A DNA stretch of 64,000 nt, taken from NCBI GenBank assembly GCA_910577175.1, contig CAJTLU010000015.1:18092-82091 (forward strand), read 5' to 3'. This DNA comes from an uncultured Lachnospiraceae bacterium (GTDB lineage: Bacteria; Bacillota; Clostridia; Lachnospirales; Lachnospiraceae). This document shows positions 49,395 to 59,700 of this stretch, one piece after another. Every line of letters begins with the position of its first letter. The first letter of the stretch is position 1. Made by a program: the position numbers and the translations under genes. Below the pieces are notes generated by a model. It had not been told where the DNA came from. It made no database searches and saw nothing but the letters and a program-made list of their open reading frames with translations.

Positions 49395-50600
49395 CTATTC
49401 CATCGTTTCTCCCAGCTCTTCCATTACCTGTTCTGCCACCGCTGCCAGAACCTCCCGGTTCCGCTTCCAGATATCTGCAAACTCACTGACCGGAAGAGGC
49501 GCCGCTACAGTTCCTATCTCTATCGTAACTTCGGGGATTCCCATCATTCCCACTGCCCATTCGCAATAGCCCGCTTCATCCTGCTTGTCCGATTCCGCAT
49601 AGACAATACGGTAGCTGGTTACCTTCTGCACCGCCTCCACCAAAGAAAGACAACGCTCCCTGATCGGCCCGGTCTGTCCGAAATCCCAGTAAAGCAGCGA
49701 GCCCGTCGCATGATAGCTGACCGCCGCCCGGACCGGCTCCCGTTCCGTCAGCGCAATCAGTACCTGTGTTTCCGGCTCAGAGGCAGGCGCTGTGCCTTTA
49801 TAGCGGTCTGCCGCAGGAACAGACGGACCGCCGTACTCTTCCCAGCCATAGGCAAAGTTCCTGTTTAAATCTACCCCGTTTGCATTCGCCTTATAACGCC
49901 TGTAAAAATATTCTTTTGTAACACCGGCCCCGTCGCGTTCATAAAAACTTTCCACCAGGGCGCGCAGTTCCTTAGAACGGATACTCTCTGTTCCAAGCTG
50001 GCTTACCGACACACCGTCCGGATTTGTCATCGGTACCACCACAAGGGCGACCTCCGAAAAAATCTCACGATAGGTTCTGCCATGGAACATTCCGGTATCA
50101 TACTCCTTTGCATAGGTCTCCAGCTGCTTCATTACAAGCTGCGTCGTCAGGTACTCCCTTCCATGGATAGCAGCTTGTACAAAAACGGCTGTCTCTACAT
50201 CCGGGCCCCCGAAATACACAGCGGGAATCCCCCTGCCGTCCGCGCTGTACCCTTCCCACGTCATGGAAATAATCTCCGGATAAGCATAGGAAAGCAGCTC
50301 CAAATCCGCACACATCATTTCGTAGGTATACGGCTCCGCGGAAATATCAACAATCTCCTCCGGTATGACCGGCGCAGGCGTCAGAGAACCAGACACTTTC
50401 ACACCGGGGTCAGGCGTTATCCTGTCTGGCAGGGGCGTCACGGTTTCCTTTGGTACTTCCGCTGGCGTTGCCGTCGGAAGCAAAGAAGGCGTCATTTCAT
50501 CCCTTCCGGAGCCCTGTCCCGCTCCCTGACAGGAGGAAAAAGCAAGTGCCGCGAGCAACAGAAACAGCATTCTGCCCGGCATATTCCTTCTTTTCTTCAC
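49395..50600 (-). CDS. M14 family zinc carboxypeptidase lipoprotein
   Basis: A 401-residue lipoprotein: signal peptide with FSSC lipobox (Cys ~24), Pro/Thr-rich linker to ~85, then M14 domain. Zinc ligands are in AAIHGREY (H, E) and SYHATG (H); the general-base Glu is in VTIEIGT; NPDGV and LNRNFAYGW are substrate-pocket motifs. The gamma-D-glutamyl peptidase subgroup that trims wall peptides is plausible. Downstream of radA by 24 bp and upstream of the propeller gene. Confidence 0.88.
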   Translation of the reverse strand: MKKRRNMPGRMLFLLLAALAFSSCQGAGQGSGRDEMTPSLLPTATPAEVPKETVTPLPDRITPDPGVKVSGSLTPAPVIPEEIVDISAEPYTYEMMCADLELLSYAYPEIISMTWEGYSADGRGIPAVYFGGPDVETAVFVQAAIHGREYLTTQLVMKQLETYAKEYDTGMFHGRTYREIFSEVALVVVPMTNPDGVSVSQLGTESIRSKELRALVESFYERDGAGVTKEYFYRRYKANANGVDLNRNFAYGWEEYGGPSVPAADRYKGTAPASEPETQVLIALTEREPVRAAVSYHATGSLLYWDFGQTGPIRERCLSLVEAVQKVTSYRIVYAESDKQDEAGYCEWAVGMMGIPEVTIEIGTVAAPLPVSEFADIWKRNREVLAAVAEQVMEELGETME

Positions 50601-50624
50601 GCGGACGCCTCCTTTCCAAAACCG

Positions 50625-51998
50625 CTAGCGCACCGCGACCGCCTGCTGCAAATCCTGTACGGTTCCGACCTCGATAATCTGAATCCCTTCGTTCCGCTCT
50701 TCCCCGGAGGCCTTTTTCCTCCGTGGTACGATTGCGGTTTTATAGCCCATCTTTGCCGCCTCTGAAATCCGCGCCGCCATCATATTCACGGAACGGATTT
50801 CACCAGTCAGACCCACTTCGCCAAACGCAACCGTGCGTGCCGGTAGCGGGCGGTTCCGGTAGCTGGACAAAAGAGCAAGCACAATCGCTAAATCTAAGGA
50901 CGGCTCCGTAATCTTCATCCCGCCTGCCACATTCACATAAGCATCGCACCCTGCCAGGGAAATTCCGAGACGCTTTTCGAGTACCGCCATTAAAAGCGTC
51001 ACCCGGTTATAGTCTGTTCCGGCTGCGGTTCTGCGCGGCATATTGAAATTGGTCGGACAGACAAGCGCCTGCACTTCCACCAAAATCGGGCGTGTGCCCT
51101 CCATTGCCGCCGTAACGACCGAGCCGGGCTCTCCCTCGGGTCTCCCCTCCAGCATATATTCCGAAGGATTTTTTACCTCCCGTAGACCGGAACCCGCCAT
51201 CTCAAACACACCGATTTCATTGGTAGAGCCGAACCGGTTCTTTACGGCGCGCAAAATACGATAGGAATTGTGACTCTCGCCCTCGAAATAAAGCACCGTA
51301 TCCACCATATGCTCTAACATACGCGGACCTGCCACAATGCCCTCTTTTGTCACATGGCCGATAATAAAAATCGTAATGCCTAGTCCCTTTGCAAGCCTTA
51401 ACAGGGACGCGGTTGCCTCCTTAATCTGTCCGGGGCTGCCCGGAGCTGCCTCCGTTTCCTCCCGGTAAATGGTCTGGATGGAGTCGATAATTACTACCTC
51501 CGGAGCGGTCTGCCGTATGGTTTCCTCCACACGGTTTAAGCTTGTCTCCGCTAAAAGAAGCATGCTTCCGTCGGAAACTTTCAGACGGTCTGCCCGCATC
51601 CGTATCTGACGTATCGACTCCTCACCGGAAACATAAAGCACCTTCCGCTCCTTTTTCGTCAATACATAGCACATCTGAAGCAGCAGGGTCGACTTCCCGA
51701 TACCCGGGTCGCCGCCGACCAGCACAAGCGAGCCGACTACAATCCCTCCGCCAAGTACCCGGTCAAGCTCTCCGATGCCGGTTGCCATCCGCTCTTCCGC
51801 TCCGGTGTCCACTTCTGAAAGAAGCACCGGCTCGGCGCTCTGTAACGCAGAAGCACCGTAAGCAGGGCCTTTCGCTTTGCCTGCCTGCGGCGCTTCCACC
51901 AGTGAATTCCACGCCTTACAGCCCGGACACTGTCCGAGCCATTTCGGCGATTCGCTTCCGCATTCTTTACAAAAAAATACTACCTTCCCTTTTGCCAT
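50625..51998 (-). CDS. radA: DNA repair protein RadA
   Basis: A 457-residue protein: N-terminal zinc finger (CKECGSESPKWLGQCPGCKA), RecA-like ATPase with Walker A GGDPGIGKSTLL, the diagnostic KNRFG motif (VKNRFGSTNEIG) and a C-terminal Lon-protease-like domain. It helps branch migration in homologous recombination. Often found after clpC in Firmicutes, as here, with one small gene between. Confidence 0.96.
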   Translation of the reverse strand: MAKGKVVFFCKECGSESPKWLGQCPGCKAWNSLVEAPQAGKAKGPAYGASALQSAEPVLLSEVDTGAEERMATGIGELDRVLGGGIVVGSLVLVGGDPGIGKSTLLLQMCYVLTKKERKVLYVSGEESIRQIRMRADRLKVSDGSMLLLAETSLNRVEETIRQTAPEVVIIDSIQTIYREETEAAPGSPGQIKEATASLLRLAKGLGITIFIIGHVTKEGIVAGPRMLEHMVDTVLYFEGESHNSYRILRAVKNRFGSTNEIGVFEMAGSGLREVKNPSEYMLEGRPEGEPGSVVTAAMEGTRPILVEVQALVCPTNFNMPRRTAAGTDYNRVTLLMAVLEKRLGISLAGCDAYVNVAGGMKITEPSLDLAIVLALLSSYRNRPLPARTVAFGEVGLTGEIRSVNMMAARISEAAKMGYKTAIVPRRKKASGEERNEGIQIIEVGTVQDLQQAVAVR

Positions 51999-52014
51999 AA
52001 CTTCCCCGCACGAA

Positions 52015-52419
52015 CTACTGCTTTACCAGTCTTACTGCAGAACTCCTTCCGGACGTAAGCTGTACGCTCAACACAAGCTTTCCGCCAAGATTAGTCTTCA
52101 TCTTCCCGATATTCGTTCCGTCAATAAAAAGCTTGAACTCTTTTCCTGCTTCCAAATCCACTGTTACCTGCGTATCGGTCGTTCCTTCTGCAGAAAATGA
52201 AACTTCCTTACTGTTTGCCGAAAAATCCGTTACTTTTGTGCCTGGTACGGACTCATATACGAACATACCGTTCCGTTCCAGCCTGGTAATGTCCTTGAAG
52301 GTCTTAACCTTATACAAGTCGCCGCCAAATTCAAAACCGTCCGCTTTTGCCTTTTCGTTAAGCGTGTAGTCCCCGAACGCCAGTTTCCCATTGTCCTGAA
52401 CATAAATCAGCTCTGCCAT
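52015..52419 (-). CDS. Conserved small protein of unknown function
   Basis: A 134-residue protein, mostly beta-strand: FGDYTLNEKAKADGFEFGGD, YKVKTFKDITRLERNGMFVY, ESVPGTKVTDF and a C-terminal KMKTNLGGKLVLSVQL. Related clostridial proteins are often labelled endosialidase; I see no sialidase Asp-box and would not keep that name. AGGAGG precedes the ATG at 52419; a longer frame lacks a site. Lies between clpC and radA. Confidence 0.75.
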   Translation of the reverse strand: MAELIYVQDNGKLAFGDYTLNEKAKADGFEFGGDLYKVKTFKDITRLERNGMFVYESVPGTKVTDFSANSKEVSFSAEGTTDTQVTVDLEAGKEFKLFIDGTNIGKMKTNLGGKLVLSVQLTSGRSSAVRLVKQ

Positions 52420-52527
52420 CTTTCTTATCCTCCTGTAACAGTTTTCCTTTGTATTTTCAGTATAACATATCTGCCTTCGTTTTTCCACAAACTTTAGCAA
52501 CTTAATAAAATGTTTACCACTTTTTAA

Positions 52528-54987
52528 CTATTTGTGTTTCCTAAGCCGACGTATTTTAAGCTCCGCAGTGTCTGGCGTATCGTTTCCCTGTACCACCAGG
52601 AGCGCCGCCGTGTCCCCCTCTGCAATTTTTCCATTTAAAACCTCTTCGGCTATTTTGTCTTCAATCGAAACCTGTACGGCGCGGCGAATCGGTCTGGCAC
52701 CGTACTTTTCGTCCGAACCCTTCTTTACAATATAATCCGCTACCGCCGCATCCGGCTTCAAGGTAATATTTAACTGCTCCTTACAGCGTTTTACGACAAG
52801 TGCAATCTGGATTTCCGCAATCTGTGCAAGCGCCTCTGCCCCAAGCGGACGGAATACGATGGTTTCATCAATACGGTTAATAAACTCCGGCTTAAAGTTC
52901 TGTTTTACCTCTTCCATAACGCGGGAACGCATCCGTTCATAATCCGCTGTTTCATCCGCCTTGCTGATAAATCCGAGGTTCTTCGGCGACATGATTCCCT
53001 GTGCCCCGGTATTGGATGTCATAATGATAATTGTATTCTTAAAGCTCACACGTCTGCCCTGTGCATCTGTAATGTGCCCGTCCTCAAGTACCTGCAGCAA
53101 AATATTAAATACGTCCGGATGTGCCTTTTCCAGCTCGTCAAACAATACCACCGAATACGGGTTCCTGCGGATTCGTTCGCTGAGCTGTCCGCCCTCCTCA
53201 TGTCCGACATAACCAGGCGGTGAGCCAATCATCTTAGAAACGCTATGCTTTTCCATGTATTCGGACATATCCACCCGGATCATGGCATCTTCCTTTCCGA
53301 ATACCGCCTCGGCAAGTGCCTTGGAAAGCTCCGTCTTTCCGACGCCGGTCGGCCCTAAAAACAGGAAAGAGCCAATCGGACGGTCCGGATTCTGCAAGCC
53401 GACACGCGCCCGGCGGATTGCACGGGAAACTGCCATCACCGCATCCTCCTGCCCGATCACGCGCTTTCTTAAAACATCCGGCAGCTTTAAAAGACGCTCG
53501 CTTTCCTCTTCACAAAGCTTTTGCAGCGGTACCTTTGTCCATGCAGAAATAACATCTGCAATCGTATCCTCCCGCAGCTCCGGAAGCTCCTCGTCCGCAT
53601 CCTTTTGCGCATTCATTCTGCTTTTCAGGCGCTTCTGCTTTGCTGCGAGCGCAATCGCGCCCTCGGAATCCCCCGCAAGGAGCAGCGCTTCCTTTTCCTG
53701 TTCCATCTGCTCAAGCTGCTTTTTCTTATCCCCGTGTGCCTGCTTTTTCGTCAGCTCGGAAAGCCGCAGCATAGAAGCGGCTTCGTCCAAAACATCAATT
53801 GCCTTATCCGGCAGGAAACGGTCGTTGATATAACGCTCGGAAAGCCTTACCGCCTCCTTAAGCGCAGCATCGCTGATCCGGATTCCGTGATGCTGCTCAT
53901 AAGTCTCCCGCAATCCAAACAGAATCTTTTCCGCTTCTTCCGCCGACGGTTCCTCTATCACAACCGGCTGGAACCTCCGTTCTAACGCCGCATCCTTTTC
54001 AATGTACTTCCGGTACTCCTCTCTTGTGGTAGCACCAATGACCTGGAACTCGCCTCTTGCAAGCGCAGGCTTCATAATGTTGGACGCATCCAGCGCTCCT
54101 TCCGCACCGCCGGCGCCAATAATCGTATGCAACTCGTCAATAAAAATCAGGACATTTCCGTCCTGCACCGCTTCCTCCATCACACGCTTAATCCGTTCCT
54201 CAAACTCGCCGCGGTACTTCGAGCCTGCCACCATACCGGACAGGTCAAGAGAAAGCACACGCTTCTTTTTCATGCAGTCCGGGACATTCCCTGCGGCAAT
54301 CCTTCCTGCCAGTCCCTCTACCACAGCAGTCTTTCCTACGCCCGGTTCTCCGACCAGACACGGATTATTTTTCGTCCTGCGGCTTAAAATACGGATTACC
54401 CTGCCGATTTCTTCCTCTCTTCCGATGACCGGGTCCAGCTTTCCCTTTCTTGCAATCTCGGTCAGGTCCTTACTATACTTTTCCAGAAGCTTTCCGCCTT
54501 CCGGCTGGCGCATACGGCTTCTGCTCATCGCATAGTCTGCCTTTGCACGGTTTGCATCGATACCCATTGCCATTAACGTATCAAAATAAATCTTCTGCCC
54601 GGAAATACCAAGTGTATTCAGAAGACGTACCGCAATGCAGTTCGGTTCCTGCAAAAGTGCCAGCAAAAGATGCTCGGTTCCTATTTTTTCACTTTGATAG
54701 TGCTCTGCCTCTTGTTCTGCCTGCTCTAACACCCTCGCAAGGCGCGGTGTGCCTTGTATCGCCTTTTTATGCCCCCCTCCCTGCGGAGTAATCAGCTGCT
54801 CAATCAGCTCGTGCAGTTTTTCCGCTTTGACGCCGTTATCCTGCAACACCTCTTTGGCAATGCATTCTTGCTCTAACAACGCAACCAGAAGATGCTCGCT
54901 GCCGATATACCCATGTGACAGATACTCTGCCGCCTGCTTTGCATACTGCATCACCTGCTTTGCCTGTTCCGTATACAATTTTCCCAT
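52528..54987 (-). CDS. clpC: ATP-dependent Clp protease ATP-binding subunit ClpC
   Basis: An 819-residue AAA+ unfoldase: two N-domain repeats (~1-145), D1 with Walker A GEPGVGKTAV, middle coiled domain (~400-460), D2 with GPTGVGKTELSKAL, and sensor/C-terminal parts. It feeds proteins to ClpP. ClpC in Bacilli sits in a ctsR-mcsA-mcsB-clpC operon; here the upstream gene is a GntR regulator instead, and no McsA/McsB genes are present. AAAGGG precedes the ATG. Confidence 0.95.
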   Translation of the reverse strand: MGKLYTEQAKQVMQYAKQAAEYLSHGYIGSEHLLVALLEQECIAKEVLQDNGVKAEKLHELIEQLITPQGGGHKKAIQGTPRLARVLEQAEQEAEHYQSEKIGTEHLLLALLQEPNCIAVRLLNTLGISGQKIYFDTLMAMGIDANRAKADYAMSRSRMRQPEGGKLLEKYSKDLTEIARKGKLDPVIGREEEIGRVIRILSRRTKNNPCLVGEPGVGKTAVVEGLAGRIAAGNVPDCMKKKRVLSLDLSGMVAGSKYRGEFEERIKRVMEEAVQDGNVLIFIDELHTIIGAGGAEGALDASNIMKPALARGEFQVIGATTREEYRKYIEKDAALERRFQPVVIEEPSAEEAEKILFGLRETYEQHHGIRISDAALKEAVRLSERYINDRFLPDKAIDVLDEAASMLRLSELTKKQAHGDKKKQLEQMEQEKEALLLAGDSEGAIALAAKQKRLKSRMNAQKDADEELPELREDTIADVISAWTKVPLQKLCEEESERLLKLPDVLRKRVIGQEDAVMAVSRAIRRARVGLQNPDRPIGSFLFLGPTGVGKTELSKALAEAVFGKEDAMIRVDMSEYMEKHSVSKMIGSPPGYVGHEEGGQLSERIRRNPYSVVLFDELEKAHPDVFNILLQVLEDGHITDAQGRRVSFKNTIIIMTSNTGAQGIMSPKNLGFISKADETADYERMRSRVMEEVKQNFKPEFINRIDETIVFRPLGAEALAQIAEIQIALVVKRCKEQLNITLKPDAAVADYIVKKGSDEKYGARPIRRAVQVSIEDKIAEEVLNGKIAEGDTAALLVVQGNDTPDTAELKIRRLRKHK

Positions 54988-55024
54988 AGAGTTCCCTTTC
55001 TGTAATAACGAATTTAAAAATCTC

Positions 55025-55399
55025 CTATTCTACGTTAAACTCGCGCAGGACCTCATCTGCCGCCGCATGTATCTCCTCCTCGGAAAGTCCCCGGCACAAT
55101 GCCTTTGCCAGAGAAATCCTCATTTCGTTTTTCAGGCCCTCGACAGCCCGCAGCTTGTTGCTGTCAATATCAATCACCGCTCCGTGCCTGCGGTCAAGCC
55201 GGACATAGCCCTCCTGCCGCAGAACCGCATATGCCTTATTTACCGTATGCATATTGATTCCGATATCCTCTGCCAGCTCCCGAACGGAAGGCAGGGCATC
55301 TCCCTGTCTTAAATCTGCATTGGCAATTCCATAAATGATTTGATTATAAAGCTGGATATACAATGCTTCCTCACTGGCAAAATCGATTTGAATCAGCAT
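55025..55399 (-). CDS. GntR family regulator, YtrA-like
   Basis: A 124-residue regulator: winged helix at ~8-75 (LYIQLYNQIIYGIANADLRQ, LPSVRELAEDIGINMHTVNK) and a short helical tail. Lies 37 bp before clpC on the same strand and may control it in place of CtsR. GntR proteins of this size usually act as dimers on palindromes; I saw no clear site in the 42-bp upstream gap. Confidence 0.88.
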   Translation of the reverse strand: MLIQIDFASEEALYIQLYNQIIYGIANADLRQGDALPSVRELAEDIGINMHTVNKAYAVLRQEGYVRLDRRHGAVIDIDSNKLRAVEGLKNEMRISLAKALCRGLSEEEIHAAADEVLREFNVE

Positions 55400-55441
55400 C
55401 TGACCGCCCCCATTCCTTTCATGTCTGTCTTATCCGCCCCA

Positions 55442-56698
55442 TCAGATATCCAGGTCATTTTCCTCCGGTTTGTCCTTCCGGTACATCCGCACTACAATCA
55501 GTAGCAGCAATACGCTTAATGCAATCGACATAGCAAGCAAAAGCAGCAAAAACGCCTGATGCCCCTTGTACTCGTCAATCGCCTCATAAAGAGCGCTGTT
55601 ATCCTCCTCTAACACCTGTCTGATTTCTATACGCTCCTCGTCATACCGCTGCAGTGTCTGTTCCTCCCTGTCATAACGATAATAGCCGCTGTTTCCCATA
55701 CTGTCCTGTAAAACCAGTATAAAAAAGTCACTATCCGGCACATCACGCTTTGCATATGCCTTGACCCGGATTCCATCCAGATACAGCACCGTTTCCTCAT
55801 ACCCGGTCGGGGCTATATACTCATTCTGTTCTCCGGATACGATATATTCGCCGCCGAAAGAAAGCACCACTCGTCCATTTTGTTCTACCGCATGAAGTCC
55901 CGCTTCATAGCCCTCCGGTTCCGGCTGCTCCGGCTCCTTGGTCGGTGCTGCTTCTTCCTCCTGTCTGGTCACATACAGATAATATCTTTTTTCTGTACCG
56001 TCCTCTGCCGTCACCGTCACAACAACGACGTTTCTGCCCACTTTCAGCCCGGTACTTCCGTTTACGCTTACGACTGCTTTCTCATCCTCAGTCAGCGCAC
56101 TCACAATAATCATTTCTGTGGAATAGGGTACAAAAACCTCATACTCCCGGATGGTAGTCGCAAATGCCGGCGAAAGCTTTCCGGGACTTACTTTTAACGC
56201 CGAAAGGCTGGCATTATTCGATGCGTCCTTGGACGGGGTTATCGTAAGCTTCAGCACATTACTGGAAACCGACATTACCTCCGGAGCACCGTACGTATAC
56301 ACCAACGGCATATCATACATGGACACCTCCGCGTTGCCGCGGGAAACCGCCGCAAAGCGAATGACATATTTCCTGCTCTCCTTGCTCGCGGAAGCACCAA
56401 TATCCGCAATTTTCAATATCCCGTCCCCTCCTGTAATACAGGAAGGCGCCGTGACAAACTCCATGACATCCGCATCATACAAAAGATAAGCTTCAAAATC
56501 CCCGATTGTTGCTGCCTGTGCCGTTTCGCCTTCTGCGGGCTGGGCTGTAATCAGCAGGGTTACCTCAAACTCCTCCCCGGCCCGCACGGTTTCCGATTCT
56601 GTCCTTAAGTCAATTGTTGCTACCGCTGCCTGTGCCGTTTCTTCTGCTCCAAACCAGAGCAGCGCGGCAAGTATGATAAAAAACAGCCCTCGCTTCAT
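55442..56698 (-). CDS. Cohesin-like/cadherin-like secreted protein with C-terminal membrane anchor
   Basis: A 418-residue protein: signal peptide (~1-25), cohesin-type beta-sandwich (~27-155; VRAGEEFEVTLLITAQ, FEAYLLYDADVMEFV), a cadherin-like Ig domain (~160-245; SLSALKVSPGKLSPAFATTI), a linker, a further beta region and a C-terminal helix (~382-405). It is bound to the outer face of the membrane. The Ig domain also occurs at the end of the adjacent SH3/glucosaminidase protein, 15 bp upstream, so the two probably work together at the wall. Confidence 0.78.
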   Translation of the reverse strand: MKRGLFFIILAALLWFGAEETAQAAVATIDLRTESETVRAGEEFEVTLLITAQPAEGETAQAATIGDFEAYLLYDADVMEFVTAPSCITGGDGILKIADIGASASKESRKYVIRFAAVSRGNAEVSMYDMPLVYTYGAPEVMSVSSNVLKLTITPSKDASNNASLSALKVSPGKLSPAFATTIREYEVFVPYSTEMIIVSALTEDEKAVVSVNGSTGLKVGRNVVVVTVTAEDGTEKRYYLYVTRQEEEAAPTKEPEQPEPEGYEAGLHAVEQNGRVVLSFGGEYIVSGEQNEYIAPTGYEETVLYLDGIRVKAYAKRDVPDSDFFILVLQDSMGNSGYYRYDREEQTLQRYDEERIEIRQVLEEDNSALYEAIDEYKGHQAFLLLLLAMSIALSVLLLLIVVRMYRKDKPEENDLDI

Positions 56699-56713
56699 CG
56701 CAATTCTCCTCTG

Positions 56714-59700
56714 CTATTCTCTTGCCACATACAGCTTATACTCTCTCATTGACCCATTCTCCGCAAAAACGCATACGGACAATTCATTGACTCCGGAAGC
56801 AAGCGGGAAATACCCCGTTCCATTGACTACTGCCTTCCGGCTTACCGGCAGCGCTTCAATGGAAATCACCTCGGTGTCTTTGTCCACAACCAAAGAATAT
56901 TCATATACCGATGCCCCGTCAAAGCTCGGCGTCAGCCGGTACTTCGTACCGTCCACCTTTTGAACAGAAAGCTCTGCCAGGTAATTATTCGGATTATACT
57001 GCGCAGCCGGCGTCGGAGCTGCACTCGACGGCATGCCCAGATACACCGGTATCGAGAACACAATCGGGCTGTCCACCGCACCCGTATATGCCTGTGCAGT
57101 CTTTTTGCCTTCGGAGGACGGCGCTACTACATTTGCCATATACTGGTGGCTGTATGTATAGTAGGAGGTCATGTTAAACTTCTGCAGGTAGATAGTGTTC
57201 TGTCCCCGGTTAATATAAGAGCTGCCGATAATGTAAGCTCCGCCGACAATCGCGCTGTAGCGGTTATCCCAAGGAATCATGGAAGCACTATTCAAGGCAT
57301 GGTCCGTACTGCTCCCGTACTTTGCATACTTCAAGCCGTTTGCAATTGCACCGCCTGCCTGTGTACTATGGTATGCCCCGATATTATAAAAATTATACAA
57401 GCCCTCAAAGCCGCTTACGGTTCCTGTTACACTATTGCTGACTGTAGACATTCCGGTGATTACCTCCTGCTTTACGCGGGTTGCCAGATGATACGGGCTG
57501 ACACCCGAATACTCTGCTGCCTTAAGGAAGGTTTCCCCATAACGGATGGTATGTATCTCACCGTACTCGTTCTTATAAACATAAGAAGTCTGATATAGCG
57601 GCGTATATTTTAAAATGTTCTCAACACCCTCCAGGTTCTGGTAAGACGGCTCATAGGTCAGCACCTCAAACTGGAATACCGACTTATCATCTAAGAAGTT
57701 TCTCGGGTCCATGTAATACTCTAACGCTGCCTTTGATGCAGTTACCCAGGTGGAGCCGTCATAGACGATAAAGCTGTCCGTCTTCCAGTTATAGGCTCCT
57801 TCCTCCAAAGACTTCCACTCAATACCGGAACTATTTGGAATCAGATTCTTGCCCGGAATATTTTCCTGCGCAACAGCATCATCCCAGTTCAACCCGGTAT
57901 GATGCGCCTTAAAAATCCAGTTCGGATGCTGGTTATGCAATATCCGCAGATACGGCTTATAGGACTCCGGGAAGCCCTGCTGTACTAACGTCAACTCAAA
58001 ATCCGAGCTGACCCCCGGCGTCGGGAGCGGGTCTTCATTTCCCCATGGATATGTACTTCCTCCTGGTGTCGGAGTAGGGGTTGGTGCCTCACATTCCGTA
58101 ATACGTTCCTCTAAAACATAACCATAATACTCGTTATTATAAAAGGTTACACCGACATGACGGTAAAGATTCCCGTCCTTGTCCACATAGAGCCCGTACA
58201 GCTTTAAAAAGGTATCCGAAGTAATTGTCACCGCCCGGCTCGTACTTCCCGTTATCTTGACGCTGCCGACTCCGCTTTGTGGCAATGACTTCAATACCAT
58301 AGAGGACGCATTCGGGTGTGTTGCCTTTCCCCAGCCCTCCTGCTTGCCCGGTGTATTTTCCTTTGCTTCTGCAGCAGGCGTTGCTGCCGGGGCAGGCGTC
58401 GAACTCGGCGTAGGCGTCGGGCTTGGCATAGGTGTCAGACTTGGTGTCGGCGTCGGACCTAACGTCGGCGTCAGGCTTGGTGTCGGTGCCAGGCTTGGTG
58501 TAGGGCTTGGCGTCAAAGCTGCTGTCTTTACAAAACGCACCATATCTGCCTGCACATAACCGGAGAATTTCTCTCCTCTTGCTTCGCAGGAAATCGCAAA
58601 CCACTTTCTGCCGTCCGCTGTCTGTTCCTGTGTCAGGGACACCGCGGTATCCGCCGGAAGCACTGCAACAGCCCCCGCCTTATCCTTCACATATGCTGCA
58701 CTGTTCGAAGCACCGGAACGGAGACGTACCTGCTTTGTCAATACGGCGTCCGGATAAACAGCATAGTCCAGAGAAATATAATCGCTCAATACATAGCCGG
58801 TAAGGCCGTTTCCCTCCACCTGGTACCAGTTATCCGTTCCTTTCCATTCTTCCCCGATTACGGTCACGGTATTCCCTTGGCTTAACAGGGTAATCACCTC
58901 ATACTCCGTTCCCGGGCCCTTCCGGAGATTTAACTGCGTGGCAGAAACCTTCGCCGGAAGCCGGTAGCCTTTTTCCCCTGGCGTTGTAGTAGGACGTGGC
59001 GTCGGACTCGGCGTCGGAGTTTTCACCGGCTCCGCGGTCGGCTCCGGAGAAGAAAGCTGCAGATATTCCCCAAAGACGTATCCGGTCTTTTTGATGCCTG
59101 CCAGCTCAAATTCAATACAATACCACTTGTCGGCTCCCACATAACAGCTGCCGGTTGCCGTAACCTTTGCCGTATTAATCAGAACCGCAAGAATCTCCTG
59201 ATTCGTACCTGCCTGTGCGCGGACGTTGAGCCTGGTTGCAATTACCGTTGCCGGAATCCGGTAGTCCGAAAGGACTCCGTCCGGCTTCGGTGTTGCGGTC
59301 GGCTTTGGCGTCGCTGTCGGCTTTGGTGTTGCAGTCGGCTTCGGTGTCGCAGTCGGAACCGCCTTGCTTAATGCAATATAAGGACCGTATACATAGCCTA
59401 CCTTTCTTGTTCCGTTATCATTAAAAGAAATACGATACCATACTTCACTGCCCGCATAAGAAACGCCTGTCGCCGTAACAGAAGCGCCATAAGTAAGGAC
59501 AGAAAGAATCGAATTACCGGTCCCTGCCCCGCTTCTTACATTTAATACACTTGCAATTACCGTTGCCGGTACGGAAAACTCCGCTGCATAATGATTCTCT
59601 CCCTGCGCCGGGGTCGGACTCGGCTTCGGCGTTACAGACGGCGTCGGTTTCGCGGACGGCTTTGGCGTTGCCGTCGGAATCGTGCCGTTTAATGTCACAT

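Noticed and set aside
52015..52419. Endosialidase
   Set aside because: The name circulates for related proteins, but no sialidase motif is present and the protein is far too short.
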